Shown here one piece after another: positions 1 through 14,202 of a stretch of DNA of 64,000 nucleotides. Every line of letters starts with the position of its first letter. Within the stretch, counting starts at the first letter, position 1. Origin of the DNA: Mycolicibacterium moriokaense. GTDB lineage: Bacteria > Actinomycetota > Actinomycetes > Mycobacteriales > Mycobacteriaceae. The position numbers were made by a program, and so were the translations under genes. The notes beneath the pieces are model-generated. The model was not told the origin of the DNA and searched no databases. It worked only from the letters and a program-made list of their open reading frames with translations. The stretch is from positions 3,224,001-3,288,000 of the forward strand of contig NZ_AP022560.1 of the NCBI RefSeq assembly GCF_010726085.1. The letters are read 5' to 3'.

Positions 1-1
1 C

Positions 2-241
2 CCCATCTCCAGCGCGAACGCACAGGCGTTGCAGGACGCCCTGGACGACCGGCCCAACCAGAAGCCGCTGATCGAGGCGCTGCAGTCGGCTATTCAGTAC
101 CAGCGCAAGATCATGGAGCAGCAGGCGATGGCTGCGTCGCAGCAGCAGGGGCAATCTGGGCAAATGGGTACCGGTAGCGGCGGCGGCGCCGTGCCGATAA
201 TCCCGCCTCAGCAGGGCGGCCCCATCGCTCCGCAGGGCTGA
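2..241 (+). CDS. C-terminal end of a protein truncated by the window edge
   Basis: The reading frame is open from the first bases and stops at 239-241, so only the last 79 residues are visible. They form a short helical stretch followed by a tail rich in Gln, Gly and Pro (QQQGQSGQMGTGSGGGAV), which looks like a low-complexity C-terminus. No domain is recognisable. In M. tuberculosis the gene before the Trm112-like Rv1684 is Rv1683, a large acyl-CoA synthetase/lipase-like protein. By gene order this may be its tail, but the fragment itself does not show that. Confidence 0.55.
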   Translation, partial: PISSANAQALQDALDDRPNQKPLIEALQSAIQYQRKIMEQQAMAASQQQGQSGQMGTGSGGGAVPIIPPQQGGPIAPQG

Positions 242-250
242 CGCGCGACC

Positions 251-466
251 GTGCTCGACGAAAAGCTTCTTGCCATCCTCGTCTGCCCCGAGGACCGTGG
301 TCCGCTCCTTCTGGTGGAGGACGAGTGTCTGTACAACCCGAGGCTGCGGCGCGCGTACCGCATCGATGACGGTGTTCCGGTCCTACTGGTCGACGAGGCC
401 GTCACGGTGACCGACGACGCCGAACACAACCGGTTGCTCGGGCGGGCGTCAGGAGAAGCCGGGTAG
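251..466 (+). CDS. Trm112-like small protein (UPF0434)
   Basis: A 71-residue protein starting at GTG 251, nine bases after the preceding stop. The opening LLAILVCPEDRGPLLLVED and the later YRIDDGVPVLLVDEA match the Trm112/YcaR family, which forms a small zinc-ribbon-like fold; eukaryotic Trm112 activates methyltransferases. Only one of the usual cysteines (CPEDRGPL) is present, as is common in mycobacterial members, so zinc binding is doubtful. It corresponds to Rv1684 by position. Its 3' end overlaps the convergent TetR gene by 18 bases. Confidence 0.85.
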   Translation: MLDEKLLAILVCPEDRGPLLLVEDECLYNPRLRRAYRIDDGVPVLLVDEAVTVTDDAEHNRLLGRASGEAG

Positions 467-1063
467 GTCCCCGGTGAGGTAGCGCTGCAGGTTCGGGCCG
501 ATCGTTTCGGCGATCTGTTCCACTGGCAGCGATTTGAACGGTTCGAGCTCGAGAACATAGCGCGCCATCACCACGCCGACCAACTGCGAAGCGACGAATT
601 GCACACGGATGGGCCCACTTCCGGGCGGGTTGTCCACGCGGGAGCCGACCTCCTTCGCGATGATCTCCTGCAGGAACGACCGAATGAGCGAGGTTTCGCT
701 GCCGGCGAGGATCGATCGCAACGTGGCGAGAAATCCCTTACCCATCTCGGAGTCCCACAACGGCAACAGCAGCGACGGCAGCGTGTAGCCGATCTCCTCG
801 ACGGGGATTTCTCGCAACGGAGCGATGATCTGCATCGGGTCGATCGGGATGTGGATCGCCGCGGCGAATAGCTGGGTCTTGGTCCCGTAGTAGTGATGGA
901 CAAGCGCGGGATCCACATCTGCGTCGGCGGCGATCGCACGTATCGAGGTCTTGTCGATCCCATTGCGGGCGAACAGCTCCCGCGCACTGGTGAGAATGCG
1001 TTCGCGCGTATCCGACGTCCCCGGCGGTCGCCCGGGACGTCTGCGCTCGGTGTTGGTCGTCAA
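449..1063 (-). CDS. TetR-family regulator of the adjacent ABC exporter
   Basis: A 204-residue protein with an N-terminal TetR helix-turn-helix at about residues 18-65 (ARELFARNGIDKTSIRAIAA ... LVHHYYGTKTQLF) and a ligand-binding helical C-terminus. It is the third gene of a minus-strand operon (ATPase, permease, regulator), starting only five bases after the permease stop. The layout implies that it represses its own exporter operon, probably through the palindrome at 2588-2601. It is the positional equivalent of Rv1685c. The effector is unknown. Confidence 0.9.
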   Translation of the reverse strand: MTTNTERRRPGRPPGTSDTRERILTSARELFARNGIDKTSIRAIAADADVDPALVHHYYGTKTQLFAAAIHIPIDPMQIIAPLREIPVEEIGYTLPSLLLPLWDSEMGKGFLATLRSILAGSETSLIRSFLQEIIAKEVGSRVDNPPGSGPIRVQFVASQLVGVVMARYVLELEPFKSLPVEQIAETIGPNLQRYLTGDLPGFS

Positions 1064-1068
1064 GGCCG

Positions 1069-1896
1069 TTACGGTGTCCTTCGTCGTAGCGTTGCCGCCG
1101 CCAGGACCATCGAAACGACCGCGAAGCCGATGACAACCGCGATGTCTCGTATCGCGATGAACGTCGGATCCGGGTACGCACCGACCTGTTGCAGCGCTTC
1201 AAGAGCGTAGCTGGCGGGCAGCACATTGCTGATCCACTGCAGCCATTCGGGCATTGCCGCGCGCGGCACGACGACTCCGCACAGCAGCAGCTGTGGCGCG
1301 ATCACCAGAGGCATGAACTGCACCGCTTGAAATTCCGTGCGGGCGAACGCGCTACACAGCAGGCCCAGGCCGACCCCGAGGACCGCGTTGATGATCGCGA
1401 TGAGGAATACCAGTGCGGGACTGCCCGCCGTGTCGAAGCCGAGGAGCCAGAACGACACGATGCAGGCGAGCGTGGCCTGGGCGGCGGCGGCGATCGAGAA
1501 TGCGGTGCCGTATGCGGCGAGCAGGTCCAGGCGGCGCAGGGGAGTGGTGAGGATTCGTTCCAACGTGCCCGAAACCCGTTCTCGCTGCATGGTTATCGAC
1601 GTGATCAGGAACATCACGATGAGGGGGAACAGACCCAGCATGATCAGGCATACGTTGTTGAACGGCGTCGGTGCACCCGGAGGGTGCGGTGCGTCCCGGA
1701 ACATGTAGTAGATCAGCGTCATGATGAGACTCGGAATGAGGAGGATCATCGCGACGCTGCGGTGATCGGCGGCGAGTTGGCGCAGGATTCGCGTGGTGGT
1801 GGCCAGGTAGGCCTGCGGGCTCAGCCGGCTTCGAGTTGTCTGGTCGCGGTGCTGTGCCTGATGACGGACAGAAACGCGTCCTCCAGTGACTGACAT
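1069..1896 (-). CDS. ABC-2 type exporter permease
   Basis: This is the membrane subunit of a two-gene ABC exporter. About six hydrophobic segments are visible, beginning with MILLIPSLIMTLIYYMF and ending with a helix before the RRRTP tail. The middle part (VSGTLERILTTPL) is a typical ABC-2 permease motif between helices 2 and 3. The start is uncertain: ATG 1896 gives 275 residues and overlaps the ATPase gene by 76 bases, while an internal ATG at 1749 gives 226 residues, the annotated length of Rv1686c as I remember it, but removes the N-terminal cytoplasmic helix usual in the family. Substrate unknown. Confidence 0.85.
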   Translation of the reverse strand: MSVTGGRVSVRHQAQHRDQTTRSRLSPQAYLATTTRILRQLAADHRSVAMILLIPSLIMTLIYYMFRDAPHPPGAPTPFNNVCLIMLGLFPLIVMFLITSITMQRERVSGTLERILTTPLRRLDLLAAYGTAFSIAAAAQATLACIVSFWLLGFDTAGSPALVFLIAIINAVLGVGLGLLCSAFARTEFQAVQFMPLVIAPQLLLCGVVVPRAAMPEWLQWISNVLPASYALEALQQVGAYPDPTFIAIRDIAVVIGFAVVSMVLAAATLRRRTP

Positions 1897-2591
1897 CCCG
1901 TGTCCTCTCGCAACTTCGTGGGTGTGGTGTGCGCGAGCAGCCTGCCGTCGCGCATCAGCAGCAGGTCACCGCAGTGATCGGCTTCGTCCATGACGTGGCT
2001 CGACACGATGAGCGTCGTGCCGCGGTCGGAGATTTCGCGGAACCGCTCCCACAGTTCGACCCGTAAGACGGGGTCGAGCCCGACGGTGGGCTCGTCGAGC
2101 ACCAGCAGGTCGGGGTGGGACACCAGCGCGCAGGCCAGTGACGCGCGGGTGCGTTGGCCGCCGGAAAGGTTGCCGCACAGGGCGGTTCGGTGATCGTCGA
2201 GTCCGACGGCGGCGATCGCATGGTCGGCATCCGCGTGGTCGGCGCCAGTCAGCGCCGCGAAGTAGCGGACATTGTCGATGACCCGCAGATCGTCGTAGAT
2301 GGTCGGGTTCTGCGTGACGTACCCGACGCGGTGCCGCAGCTCGGCCGAGCCGGCCGGGCGTCCGAGCACCGTGACGGTGCCCGCGGCGACGATCTGGGTG
2401 CCGACGATGCAGCGCATCAGCGTCGTCTTGCCGCATCCGGAGGGGCCGAGCAGCCCGGTGATCGTGCCCCGTGCGATCTGGACCGAGATGTCGTCGAGCG
2501 CGACGCGTTTACCGCGGATGACCCGCAGATCTCGCACGTCGACCGCAATGTCGACGCCGGGGTGAAGCAATTCATCGTGCGATGAACTCAT
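1821..2591 (-). CDS. ABC exporter ATP-binding protein
   Basis: An ATPase with Walker A GPSGCGKT, signature LSGGQ, Walker [14 protein letters not shown] and the switch histidine in [11 protein letters not shown]. It belongs to the DrrA/CcmA-like class that powers ABC-2 exporters and is cotranscribed with the permease behind it. An ATG at 2591 (256 residues) is preferred. The adjacent ATG 2594 is equally possible, and an ATG at 2630 would place the start beyond the palindromic operator. It corresponds to Rv1687c. Confidence 0.9.
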   Translation of the reverse strand: MSSSHDELLHPGVDIAVDVRDLRVIRGKRVALDDISVQIARGTITGLLGPSGCGKTTLMRCIVGTQIVAAGTVTVLGRPAGSAELRHRVGYVTQNPTIYDDLRVIDNVRYFAALTGADHADADHAIAAVGLDDHRTALCGNLSGGQRTRASLACALVSHPDLLVLDEPTVGLDPVLRVELWERFREISDRGTTLIVSSHVMDEADHCGDLLLMRDGRLLAHTTPTKLREDTGCQSLEDAFLSVIRHSTATRQLEAG

Positions 2592-2601
2592 CATATGATG
2601 A
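2588..2601. promoter_or_regulatory. Candidate TetR operator (14-bp perfect palindrome)
   Basis: TCATCATATGATGA is a perfect inverted repeat. It covers the start codons of the minus-strand ATPase gene and lies about 57 bases before the mpg start. It is AT-rich in a GC-rich setting. Its position at the head of an exporter operon ending in a TetR gene fits an autoregulatory operator; binding is inferred. Confidence 0.5.
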
Positions 2602-2657
2602 ATAATCCTCTGGGTCGATGGGCAAGTCAATGCCTGCTCCCGGGCAGAATCGCTGCG

Positions 2658-3269
2658 GTGAGTGCGCGTCAGTTGTCGGTAGACCCTCTCAGCGCAGCGC
2701 GCCGCCTGCTCGGGTCCGTGCTGATCGGGCGGGGCGTGAGCGCGATGATCGTCGAGGTCGAGGCGTACGGCGGCCCTGAGGACGGTCCCTGGCCGGACCC
2801 GGCCTCACATTCCTATCGCGGCAAGGGCGGGCGCAACGCTGTCATGTTCGGTCCCGCCGGGAGGCTCTACACCTACCGCAGCCACGGCATTCACGTCTGC
2901 GCCAACGTCGTGTGCGCCACCGATCGCGTCGCCGGTGCCGTGCTGCTGCGGGCGGTGGCCATCGAATCCGGAGCCGATGTCGCCCAGGCCCGTCGCGGTG
3001 AGTCGGTGCGGCCGGCCGCGCTGGGGCGGGGGCCCGGCAATCTGTGCTCTGCGATGGGAATCACCATGGAGGACAACGGCATTGATCTGCTCGACGCCGC
3101 CAGCCCCATCCGGCTGATGCTCGGCGAGAAGCGCGACGGTGTGGCAGGCCCGCGCGTCGGTGTCAGCAAGGCGGCCGATCGCCCCTGGCGGATGTGGCTG
3201 GCTGGACGGCCCGAGGTGTCGCTTTATCGCCGCAGCCCACGGGCACCGGCTCCCGGGGAAAGCGACTAG
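2658..3269 (+). CDS. mpg: 3-methyladenine DNA glycosylase (AAG/MPG family)
   Basis: A 204-residue base-excision repair enzyme that removes alkylated purines. The family motifs are present: VEVEAYGG near the N-terminus with the catalytic Glu, [21 protein letters not shown], and [15 protein letters not shown]. The frame is open to an ATG at 2595, but similarity to Rv1688 begins at GTG 2658 ([20 protein letters not shown]), so that start is chosen. It is divergent from the ABC operon and 17 bases upstream of tyrS. Confidence 0.92.
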   Translation: MSARQLSVDPLSAARRLLGSVLIGRGVSAMIVEVEAYGGPEDGPWPDPASHSYRGKGGRNAVMFGPAGRLYTYRSHGIHVCANVVCATDRVAGAVLLRAVAIESGADVAQARRGESVRPAALGRGPGNLCSAMGITMEDNGIDLLDAASPIRLMLGEKRDGVAGPRVGVSKAADRPWRMWLAGRPEVSLYRRSPRAPAPGESD

Positions 3270-3286
3270 TACGGGAAGATCGTGCT

Positions 3287-4570
3287 GTGACTTCTACGGG
3301 CGCATCCATCCTCGATGAGCTGGACTGGCGCGGGCTGATCGCGCAGTCCACCGACCGCGACGCATTGGCAGCGGTGCTGGCCGCCGGGCCCACGACCGTC
3401 TATTCAGGCTTCGACCCGACGGCGCCGAGCCTGCACGCAGGACACCTCATCCCGCTGCTGACGCTGCGCCGTTTTCAGCAGGCGGGACACCGTCCGATCG
3501 TCCTGGCCGGTGGTGCGACGGGCATGATCGGCGATCCGCGCGACGTCGGGGAGCGCACGCTGAACAGCGCTGACACGGTCGCCGAGTGGGCCGATCGCAT
3601 ACGTGGCCAGCTGGAGCGTTTCGTCGACTTCAACGAATCGCCGACCGGCGCCGTTGTAGAGAACAACCTCACGTGGACCGCCCAGATGAATGCGATCGAG
3701 TTCCTTCGCGATATCGGGAAACACTTCTCCGTCAACGTGATGCTCGACCGGGACACGGTGCGCCGCCGCCTCGAAGGCGAAGGCATCTCCTACACCGAAT
3801 TCAGCTACATGCTGTTGCAGGCCAACGACTTCGTGGAGCTTCACCAGCGATACGGATGCGCACTGCAGATCGGCGGGTCCGATCAATGGGGCAACATCAT
3901 CGCCGGCGTTCGGCTCGTCCGCCAGAAGACCGGCGCGACCGTGCATGCCCTGACCACCCCGCTCGTCACCGATTCCGAAGGCCAGAAGTTCGGAAAGTCG
4001 ACCGGCGGCGGCAGCCTGTGGCTCGACCCGGAGATGACGAGTCCCTACGCCTGGTACCAGTACTTCGTGAACACCGCCGACGCGGACGTGATCCGCTACC
4101 TGCGGTGGTTCACCTTCCTTTCCGCGGATGAATTGGCGGAGCTGGAGCAGGCAACGGCGGAGCGACCGCACGAACGTGCCGGTCAGCGTCGGCTGGCGCG
4201 GGAGCTGACGACCCTGGTGCACGGTGAGGCCGCGACGGAGTCGGTCGAACACGCCAGCCAGGCACTGTTCGGTCGTGGTGAACTCACCCGCCTGGACGAG
4301 CCGACGTTGGCCGCCGCGCTGCGCGAGGCATCGGTCGCCGAACTGCAGCCGGGACAACCCGACGCGATCACCGACCTGCTGGTGGCCAGCGGTTTGGCGG
4401 CGAGCAAGGGCGCGGCCCGCCGCACGATCGGCGAGGGCGGGGCATACGTCAACAACGTTCGTATCGAGAGTGAAGAGTGGGCGCCCCAGCCGTCGGACTT
4501 CCTGCACGGCCGCTGGCTGGTGCTGCGCCGGGGCAAGCGGAATATCGCCGGCGTCCATCGCGTTGGCTAG
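3287..4570 (+). CDS. tyrS: Tyrosyl-tRNA synthetase
   Basis: A class I aminoacyl-tRNA synthetase of 427 residues. The HIGH-type signature is LHAGHLIPL and the KMSKS-type loop is KFGKST. The Tyr-binding region includes [11 protein letters not shown]-terminal S4 RNA-binding domain ([16 protein letters not shown]) completes the normal length. GTG 3287 is chosen because the family N-terminus ([16 protein letters not shown]) starts just after it; the longer open frame runs back into mpg. The rRNA operon follows directly; no lprJ (Rv1690) homologue lies between. Confidence 0.96.
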   Translation: MTSTGASILDELDWRGLIAQSTDRDALAAVLAAGPTTVYSGFDPTAPSLHAGHLIPLLTLRRFQQAGHRPIVLAGGATGMIGDPRDVGERTLNSADTVAEWADRIRGQLERFVDFNESPTGAVVENNLTWTAQMNAIEFLRDIGKHFSVNVMLDRDTVRRRLEGEGISYTEFSYMLLQANDFVELHQRYGCALQIGGSDQWGNIIAGVRLVRQKTGATVHALTTPLVTDSEGQKFGKSTGGGSLWLDPEMTSPYAWYQYFVNTADADVIRYLRWFTFLSADELAELEQATAERPHERAGQRRLARELTTLVHGEAATESVEHASQALFGRGELTRLDEPTLAAALREASVAELQPGQPDAITDLLVASGLAASKGAARRTIGEGGAYVNNVRIESEEWAPQPSDFLHGRWLVLRRGKRNIAGVHRVG

Positions 4571-4720
4571 TTCGTCGGGTCGTCGAGGCCCGGCGGGAAA
4601 TTGACGTCGACGCTCGGGAACAAAGTCTCCGGGAGGCGCGTTGTAACCCACGGACTATGAGTCGACGCACTGATGTGCGCGCGATGGACGCGGATCGAAA
4701 GACACGCCCCATCAGGCCAT

Positions 4721-4749
4721 TTGACTCAGAGTTATCCCTCACGTAACTT
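4721..4749 (+). promoter_or_regulatory. rrn operon promoter (-35/-10)
   Basis: TTGACT at 4721-4726 and TAACTT at 4744-4749 are separated by 17 bases, close to the mycobacterial SigA consensus. They lie about 300 bases before the 16S gene. Transcription would start near 4756. The 150 bases between the tyrS stop and this site contain no gene I can support. Confidence 0.7.
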
Positions 4750-5053
4750 ATCGGAGTCGCTGCGACACGGGCCAAGCCCGACGAGCGCGGCGGCTCCCAG
4801 AGGGAAGCCCCAACTTCGGTTGGGTTCCTGATTGTCCGCACACGAGCCCGTGGCTTAAAGCCGCGGGTTGGTTGCGCGGCCGAGCGGGTGTGTTGTTTGA
4901 GAACTCAATAGTGTGTTTGGTGGTTTTTGTTTGTTGTTTTTTGTCCGCCTCTTTTTCCCGTTTAGGGGTGGATTTTTTGTGATGCCAGTTTTTGGTGTCT
5001 TGCTTGGTCAGATTGTCTCTGATTGATTTCACCTGACTGTTTGGTTGGGTTGT
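4750..5053 (+). other. rRNA leader with antitermination region
   Basis: This is the transcribed leader of the rrn operon and has no credible coding sequence. The stretch at 4889-4925 (TTGTTTGAGAACTCAATAG) followed by T/G-rich sequence resembles the conserved boxA-type antitermination and processing region of mycobacterial rrn leaders. The T-rich region from 5020 to 5055 should pair with the spacer after 16S to form the RNase III processing stem. Confidence 0.6.
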
Positions 5054-10085
<5,032 letters not shown>

Positions 10086-10223
10086 AACCAACCTCGCAAC
10101 CACACAATCCACAAACACCAGCCACACCCCACCACCAAAAACACCACCAACACGGTGAAAACCAAGGGGGCAATGCTCAAAGAATTCCCACACCATGTGG
10201 GTCACTTTGACAAGTGAATAACG

Positions 10224-10338
10224 TTACGGCGGTACATAGCGGCAGGGAAACGCCCGGACCCATCCCGAACCCGGAAGCTAAGCCTGCCAGCGCCGATGAT
10301 ACTACCCACCCGGGTGGAAAAGTAGGACACCGCCGAAC
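10224..10338 (+). rRNA. rrf: 5S ribosomal RNA
   Basis: About 115 bases from TTACGGCGGTACATAGCGGC to ACACCGCCGAAC. The ends pair (ACGGCGG with CCGCCG) and the internal CCCGGACCCATCCCGAACCC is the conserved 5S core. It is separated from 23S by a 138-base spacer with no gene. Confidence 0.95.
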
Positions 10339-10348
10339 ACAAATTAGG

Positions 10349-10381
10349 ATCACCCCCCACAATTGCGTGGGGGGTGATTCT
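10349..10381 (+). terminator. rrn operon intrinsic terminator
   Basis: A 12-bp perfect stem (ATCACCCCCCAC / GTGGGGGGTGAT) with the 6-base loop AATTGC is followed by TCTATTT. It lies 10 bases after the 5S gene and is one of the strongest classical terminators in the window. Confidence 0.9.
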
Positions 10382-10465
10382 ATTTCCGACAATTAGTGTC
10401 GAATTCTCGGTATTCAATTCTCGGCCGAATTCTCAATTCTGGCGGGATCGGGTAGAAAGACATAC

Positions 10466-11248
10466 GTGGTCCAAGACGGAAACCGCGACAACCGCGGACG
10501 CGGCCCCCGGCGGCAGGCGCCGCGCACGTCGGGTCCCAACCGGGCTCGTCGAGCTCAGCCGAGAGTCGACGAACACCCGACACCACAGGACGGCCCGGCC
10601 ATCCCCGCCGACATCGAGGCCAAACAGTTGGCGCCCGAGATCCGCGGTGAACTCACGACTTTGGACCGTGCGACGGCCGATACGGTGGCAAGGCACCTGG
10701 TGGCCGCCGGCCTGCTCCTCGATGAAGATCCCGAAGCGGCACTGGCGCACGCCCGCGCGGCCCGCGCCCGCTCCGGTCGCATCGCCGCGGTCCGCGAAGC
10801 CGTCGGGATCGCCGCGTACCACGCCGGCGACTGGGCACAGGCCCTCGCCGAGCTACGCGCCGCGCGCCGCATGGGCAGCAAGTCGGCGCTGCTTCCTCTG
10901 ATCGCCGACTGCGAACGCGGTGTGGGCCGCCCGGAACGGGCGATCGAGCTGGCCCGCAGTCCGGAAGCCGCAGAGCTGACCGGCGACGACGCCGACGAGA
11001 TGCGCATCGTCGCGGCCGGCGCCCGTTCGGATCTCGGTCAGTACGAGCAGGCCATCGCGATTCTGTCGACCCCGCAGTTGGACAAGACCCGCCGCGGTGA
11101 GACCGCCGCGCGACTCTTCTACGTCTACGCCGAAACGCTGCTGGCGCTCGGACGTAACGAGGAGGCGCTGCAGTGGTTCATCAACGCCGCCGCCGCGGAT
11201 CTCGAGGGAGTGACCGACGCCGAGGACCGGATCACGGAGCTGAGCTGA
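10466..11248 (+). CDS. Tetratricopeptide-repeat-like protein
   Basis: A 260-residue protein starting at GTG 10466. The first 45 residues are a basic, Arg-rich disordered stretch (RGRGPRRQAPRTSGPNRAR). The rest is Ala/Leu-rich paired helices with a TPR-like pattern (AAGLLLDEDPEAALAHARAA, YAETLLALGRNEEALQWF). It corresponds to Rv1691. TPR helices normally mediate protein binding; the partner is unknown. The HAD phosphatase gene starts two bases after its stop, so the two are probably cotranscribed. Confidence 0.85.
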   Translation: MVQDGNRDNRGRGPRRQAPRTSGPNRARRAQPRVDEHPTPQDGPAIPADIEAKQLAPEIRGELTTLDRATADTVARHLVAAGLLLDEDPEAALAHARAARARSGRIAAVREAVGIAAYHAGDWAQALAELRAARRMGSKSALLPLIADCERGVGRPERAIELARSPEAAELTGDDADEMRIVAAGARSDLGQYEQAIAILSTPQLDKTRRGETAARLFYVYAETLLALGRNEEALQWFINAAAADLEGVTDAEDRITELS

Positions 11249-11249
11249 C

Positions 11250-12272
11250 GTGAGCACCCTTGTGCAGGAACATGATTGCCTGCTGCTCGACCTCGACGGC
11301 ACCGTCTTCCGCGGACACGAAGCCACCGAAGGCGCGGTCGAAACACTGTCCACCGTCGACGCCCGCACCCTGTACGTCACGAACAACGCGTCGCGTAGCC
11401 CGGCCGAGGTCGCCCAGCATCTCCATGAGCTGGGCTTCGCCGCCGACCCCGGCGATGTCGTCACCAGTGCGCAGAGCGCGGCAAACCTACTCGCCGCCCA
11501 ATTGTCGCCCGGCGCAGCGGTTCTCATCGTCGGCACGGAGGCGTTGGCCGCCGAGGTACGCGGGGTCGGACTGAAGCCGGTGCGTCAATGGTCCGACGGA
11601 CCGGAGGCCGTCGTCCAGGGACACTCCCCGCAGACCGGCTGGCCCGACCTCGCCGAAGCGGCGTTGGCGATCCGAAACGGCGCCCTCTGGGTCGCGGCCA
11701 ACATCGACCTGACCCTGCCGTCGGAACGCGGCCTGCTGCCCGGCAACGGGTCGATGGTCGCGGCGCTGAAGGCGGCGACCAACCAGGAGCCACAGGTCGC
11801 GGGCAAGCCGCACCCGACGCTGATGAACGACGCCCTGGCCCGCGGCACGTTCCGGACGCCGCTGGTGGTCGGCGACCGCCTCGACACCGATATCGCCGGG
11901 GCGAATGCCGCCGGTCTGCCGAGTCTGATGGTGCTGACCGGCGTCAGCACCGCGCAGGACCTGGTCCGGGCGGCCGCCTCAGAGCGGCCCGTCTACCTCG
12001 CGGCCGATCTGCGCTCCCTCTACGCCGGCTCGGACATCCTTCGCATCGGGCCGCACCCGGGCTGGCGCATCGAGATCGGCCCGTCCGAAGTGACCGTCCA
12101 CGCCACGGGCAGCGACACCGGGGACCCGCTCTCGGTCGTCCGCGCCACCGCCTGCGCGGTATGGGAGGCGAACCTGGACGGCCGCCAATTCACCATTTCC
12201 GCGGGCGACGACACCGCGCGACAGGCCATGCAGCCGTGGTCCCTACTCACCCAGCCGAATCCGCTAGCGTGA
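11250..12272 (+). CDS. HAD-superfamily glycerol-3-phosphate phosphatase
   Basis: A 340-residue NagD-type (HAD IIA) phosphatase. The nucleophile motif is DLDGTVFRG, motif II lies in YVTNNASRS, the lysine in GKPHP, and the final acid motif in VVGDRLDTDIAGANAAG. A C-terminal extension of about 80 residues follows the HAD fold. The M. tuberculosis equivalent Rv1692 is reported to dephosphorylate glycerol-3-phosphate during phospholipid polar-head recycling, so that role is likely but inferred. Confidence 0.9.
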   Translation: MSTLVQEHDCLLLDLDGTVFRGHEATEGAVETLSTVDARTLYVTNNASRSPAEVAQHLHELGFAADPGDVVTSAQSAANLLAAQLSPGAAVLIVGTEALAAEVRGVGLKPVRQWSDGPEAVVQGHSPQTGWPDLAEAALAIRNGALWVAANIDLTLPSERGLLPGNGSMVAALKAATNQEPQVAGKPHPTLMNDALARGTFRTPLVVGDRLDTDIAGANAAGLPSLMVLTGVSTAQDLVRAAASERPVYLAADLRSLYAGSDILRIGPHPGWRIEIGPSEVTVHATGSDTGDPLSVVRATACAVWEANLDGRQFTISAGDDTARQAMQPWSLLTQPNPLA

Positions 12273-12280
12273 ACAACGAC

Positions 12281-12466
12281 ATGAGTACCGACCCGGACCA
12301 GATTCGCGCCCAGATCGCGGAGTTGCTGGCTGAGCTGCCGGACCCCGCGCAGGAGGGCTCCGGATTCGACCAGCTGGCCGACTCCCAGATCGACGTCATC
12401 GCCGCGCGGCTCGAGGAGGCGCACGAGCTGCTCGTTCGAGCGCTCGAGTCGGTCGAGAAGGGGTGA
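12281..12466 (+). CDS. Small conserved acidic protein (Rv1693-like)
   Basis: A 61-residue, mostly helical acidic protein (MSTDPDQIRAQIAELLAEL). The chosen start is ATG 12281. A GTG at 12269 overlapping the phosphatase stop would add four residues. It lies between the HAD phosphatase and tlyA exactly as Rv1693 does. No domain is recognised; it could be a small partner protein. Confidence 0.8.
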   Translation: MSTDPDQIRAQIAELLAELPDPAQEGSGFDQLADSQIDVIAARLEEAHELLVRALESVEKG

Positions 12467-12472
12467 CCGCGC

Positions 12473-13282
12473 GTGGCGCGGCGGGCACGTGTTGACGCCG
12501 AACTGGTGCGACGCGGGTTGGCCCGCTCCCGCCAGCAGGCCGCCGAGCTGATCGGCGCCGGGCGGGTCAGCATCGACGGCATGCCTGCCGCCAAACCCGC
12601 GACCGCGGTCGCGGTCAGTGCCAGATTGACGGTTGACGACGCCGACGAACGTGACTGGGTGTCGCGGGGTGCGCACAAGCTGATGGGTGCACTCGACGGA
12701 TTCGGGTTGGCGGTCGACGGCCGCCGGTGCCTGGATGCCGGCGCCTCGACCGGTGGGTTCACCGAGGTCCTGCTTGACCGCGGAGCCCGCGAGGTCGTCG
12801 CCGTCGACGTCGGATACGGCCAGCTCGCGTGGTCGCTGCGCAACGACCCACGCGTCACGGTGATGGAGCGGACCAACGTGCGGTCGCTGACGCCCGACGC
12901 CATCGGCGGCCCGGTCGACCTCGTGGTCGCCGATCTGTCCTTCATCTCGCTGTCCACCGTGCTGCCGGCGTTGACGTCGTGCGCGGGTCCCGACGCCGAT
13001 ATCGTTCCCATGGTGAAGCCGCAATTCGAGGTCGGCAAGGATCGGGTGGGCGCGGGAGGCGTCGTCTCGGATCCGCAATTGCGCAGCGAGGCGGTGCTCA
13101 CCGTCGCCAAACGCGCTGCCGAGCTGCAATGGCACGCCGTCGCGGTCACCGCGAGCCCGTTGCCCGGTCCGTCCGGCAACGTCGAATACTTTCTGCGCTT
13201 ACGGGCACGCACCGACGACCCACTGCAGGGGGAGGCGCTCGAACAGGCAGTGCGCCAAGCCGTTACGGAGGGGCCGCAATGA
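12473..13282 (+). CDS. tlyA: rRNA 2'-O-methyltransferase TlyA
   Basis: A 269-residue protein starting at GTG 12473. Residues 1-65 form an S4 RNA-binding domain ([20 protein letters not shown]). An FtsJ/Rossmann methyltransferase follows, with SAM motif [16 protein letters not shown] and the catalytic-lysine region [14 protein letters not shown]. TlyA methylates 16S and 23S rRNA at sites that determine capreomycin and viomycin susceptibility in mycobacteria. It overlaps nadK by four bases (ATGA). Confidence 0.96.
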   Translation: MARRARVDAELVRRGLARSRQQAAELIGAGRVSIDGMPAAKPATAVAVSARLTVDDADERDWVSRGAHKLMGALDGFGLAVDGRRCLDAGASTGGFTEVLLDRGAREVVAVDVGYGQLAWSLRNDPRVTVMERTNVRSLTPDAIGGPVDLVVADLSFISLSTVLPALTSCAGPDADIVPMVKPQFEVGKDRVGAGGVVSDPQLRSEAVLTVAKRAAELQWHAVAVTASPLPGPSGNVEYFLRLRARTDDPLQGEALEQAVRQAVTEGPQ

Positions 13283-14202
13283 CCGCCGAGCGCAACATCC
13301 TGCTGGTGCTGCACGCGGGCCGAGACGACGCCACCGACGTAGCGCGCCGGGTGCAGAAAGTATGCGGCGACAACGGAATCGGGCTCAAAGTACTGTCCGC
13401 CGAGGCCGTTGACCGTGCGCCCGCGCACCTGTCGCCGGACGAGATCCCCGGCCTGGGCGCCGGAGTCGAGATCGTCGACGCTGAGGAGCGCGCCGCCGAA
13501 GGCTGTGAACTCGTGCTCGTCCTCGGTGGTGACGGTAGTTTCCTACGTGGAGCCGAATTGGCCCGCAACGTCGAAATCCCCGTCCTCGGTGTGAATCTGG
13601 GCCGTATCGGCTTCCTCGCCGAGGCCGAGGCCGACTCCATCGACTCCGTCCTCGACCACATCGTCAAGCGGGACTACCGCGTCGAGGAGCGGATGACTCT
13701 CGACGTCGTGGTGCGCGCCGAAGGGGAGATCATCGACCGCGGTTGGGCGCTCAACGAGGCCAGCCTCGAGAAGGGGCCGCGGCTGGGAGTTCTCGGCGCG
13801 GTGCTCGAAGTCGACGGTCGTCCCGTGTCCGCGTTCGGGTGCGACGGCGTGCTCGTGGCGACGCCGACCGGATCGACGGCGTGGGCATTCTCGGCGGGCG
13901 GGCCGATCGTGTGGCCCGACCTCGAGGCAATCCTGGTGGTGCCCAACAACGCTCACGCTCTGTTCGCCCGTCCGATGGTCACCAGCCCCAACGCCAACAT
14001 CGCCATCGAGGTCGAGGCCAGCGGTCACGACGCGCTGGTCTTCTGCGACGGCCGGCGCGAAATGGTGGTGCCCGCAGGCGGCCGGCTTGAAGTGACGCGG
14101 TGTGGCACACCGCTGAAGTGGGTGCGACTGGACAGTGCGCCGTTCACCGACCGCCTGGTGCGCAAGTTCCGGTTGCCGGTCACGGGGTGGCGCGGACAGT
14201 AG
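13279..14202 (+). CDS. nadK: NAD kinase
   Basis: A 307-residue enzyme that phosphorylates NAD to NADP. The diagnostic [12 protein letters not shown] and [11 protein letters not shown] motifs and the later [20 protein letters not shown] are all present. It sits in the conserved tlyA-nadK-recN order (Rv1694-Rv1696). Its start overlaps the tlyA stop and its stop shares one base with the recN start, so the three are translationally coupled. Confidence 0.97.
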   Translation: MTAERNILLVLHAGRDDATDVARRVQKVCGDNGIGLKVLSAEAVDRAPAHLSPDEIPGLGAGVEIVDAEERAAEGCELVLVLGGDGSFLRGAELARNVEIPVLGVNLGRIGFLAEAEADSIDSVLDHIVKRDYRVEERMTLDVVVRAEGEIIDRGWALNEASLEKGPRLGVLGAVLEVDGRPVSAFGCDGVLVATPTGSTAWAFSAGGPIVWPDLEAILVVPNNAHALFARPMVTSPNANIAIEVEASGHDALVFCDGRREMVVPAGGRLEVTRCGTPLKWVRLDSAPFTDRLVRKFRLPVTGWRGQ

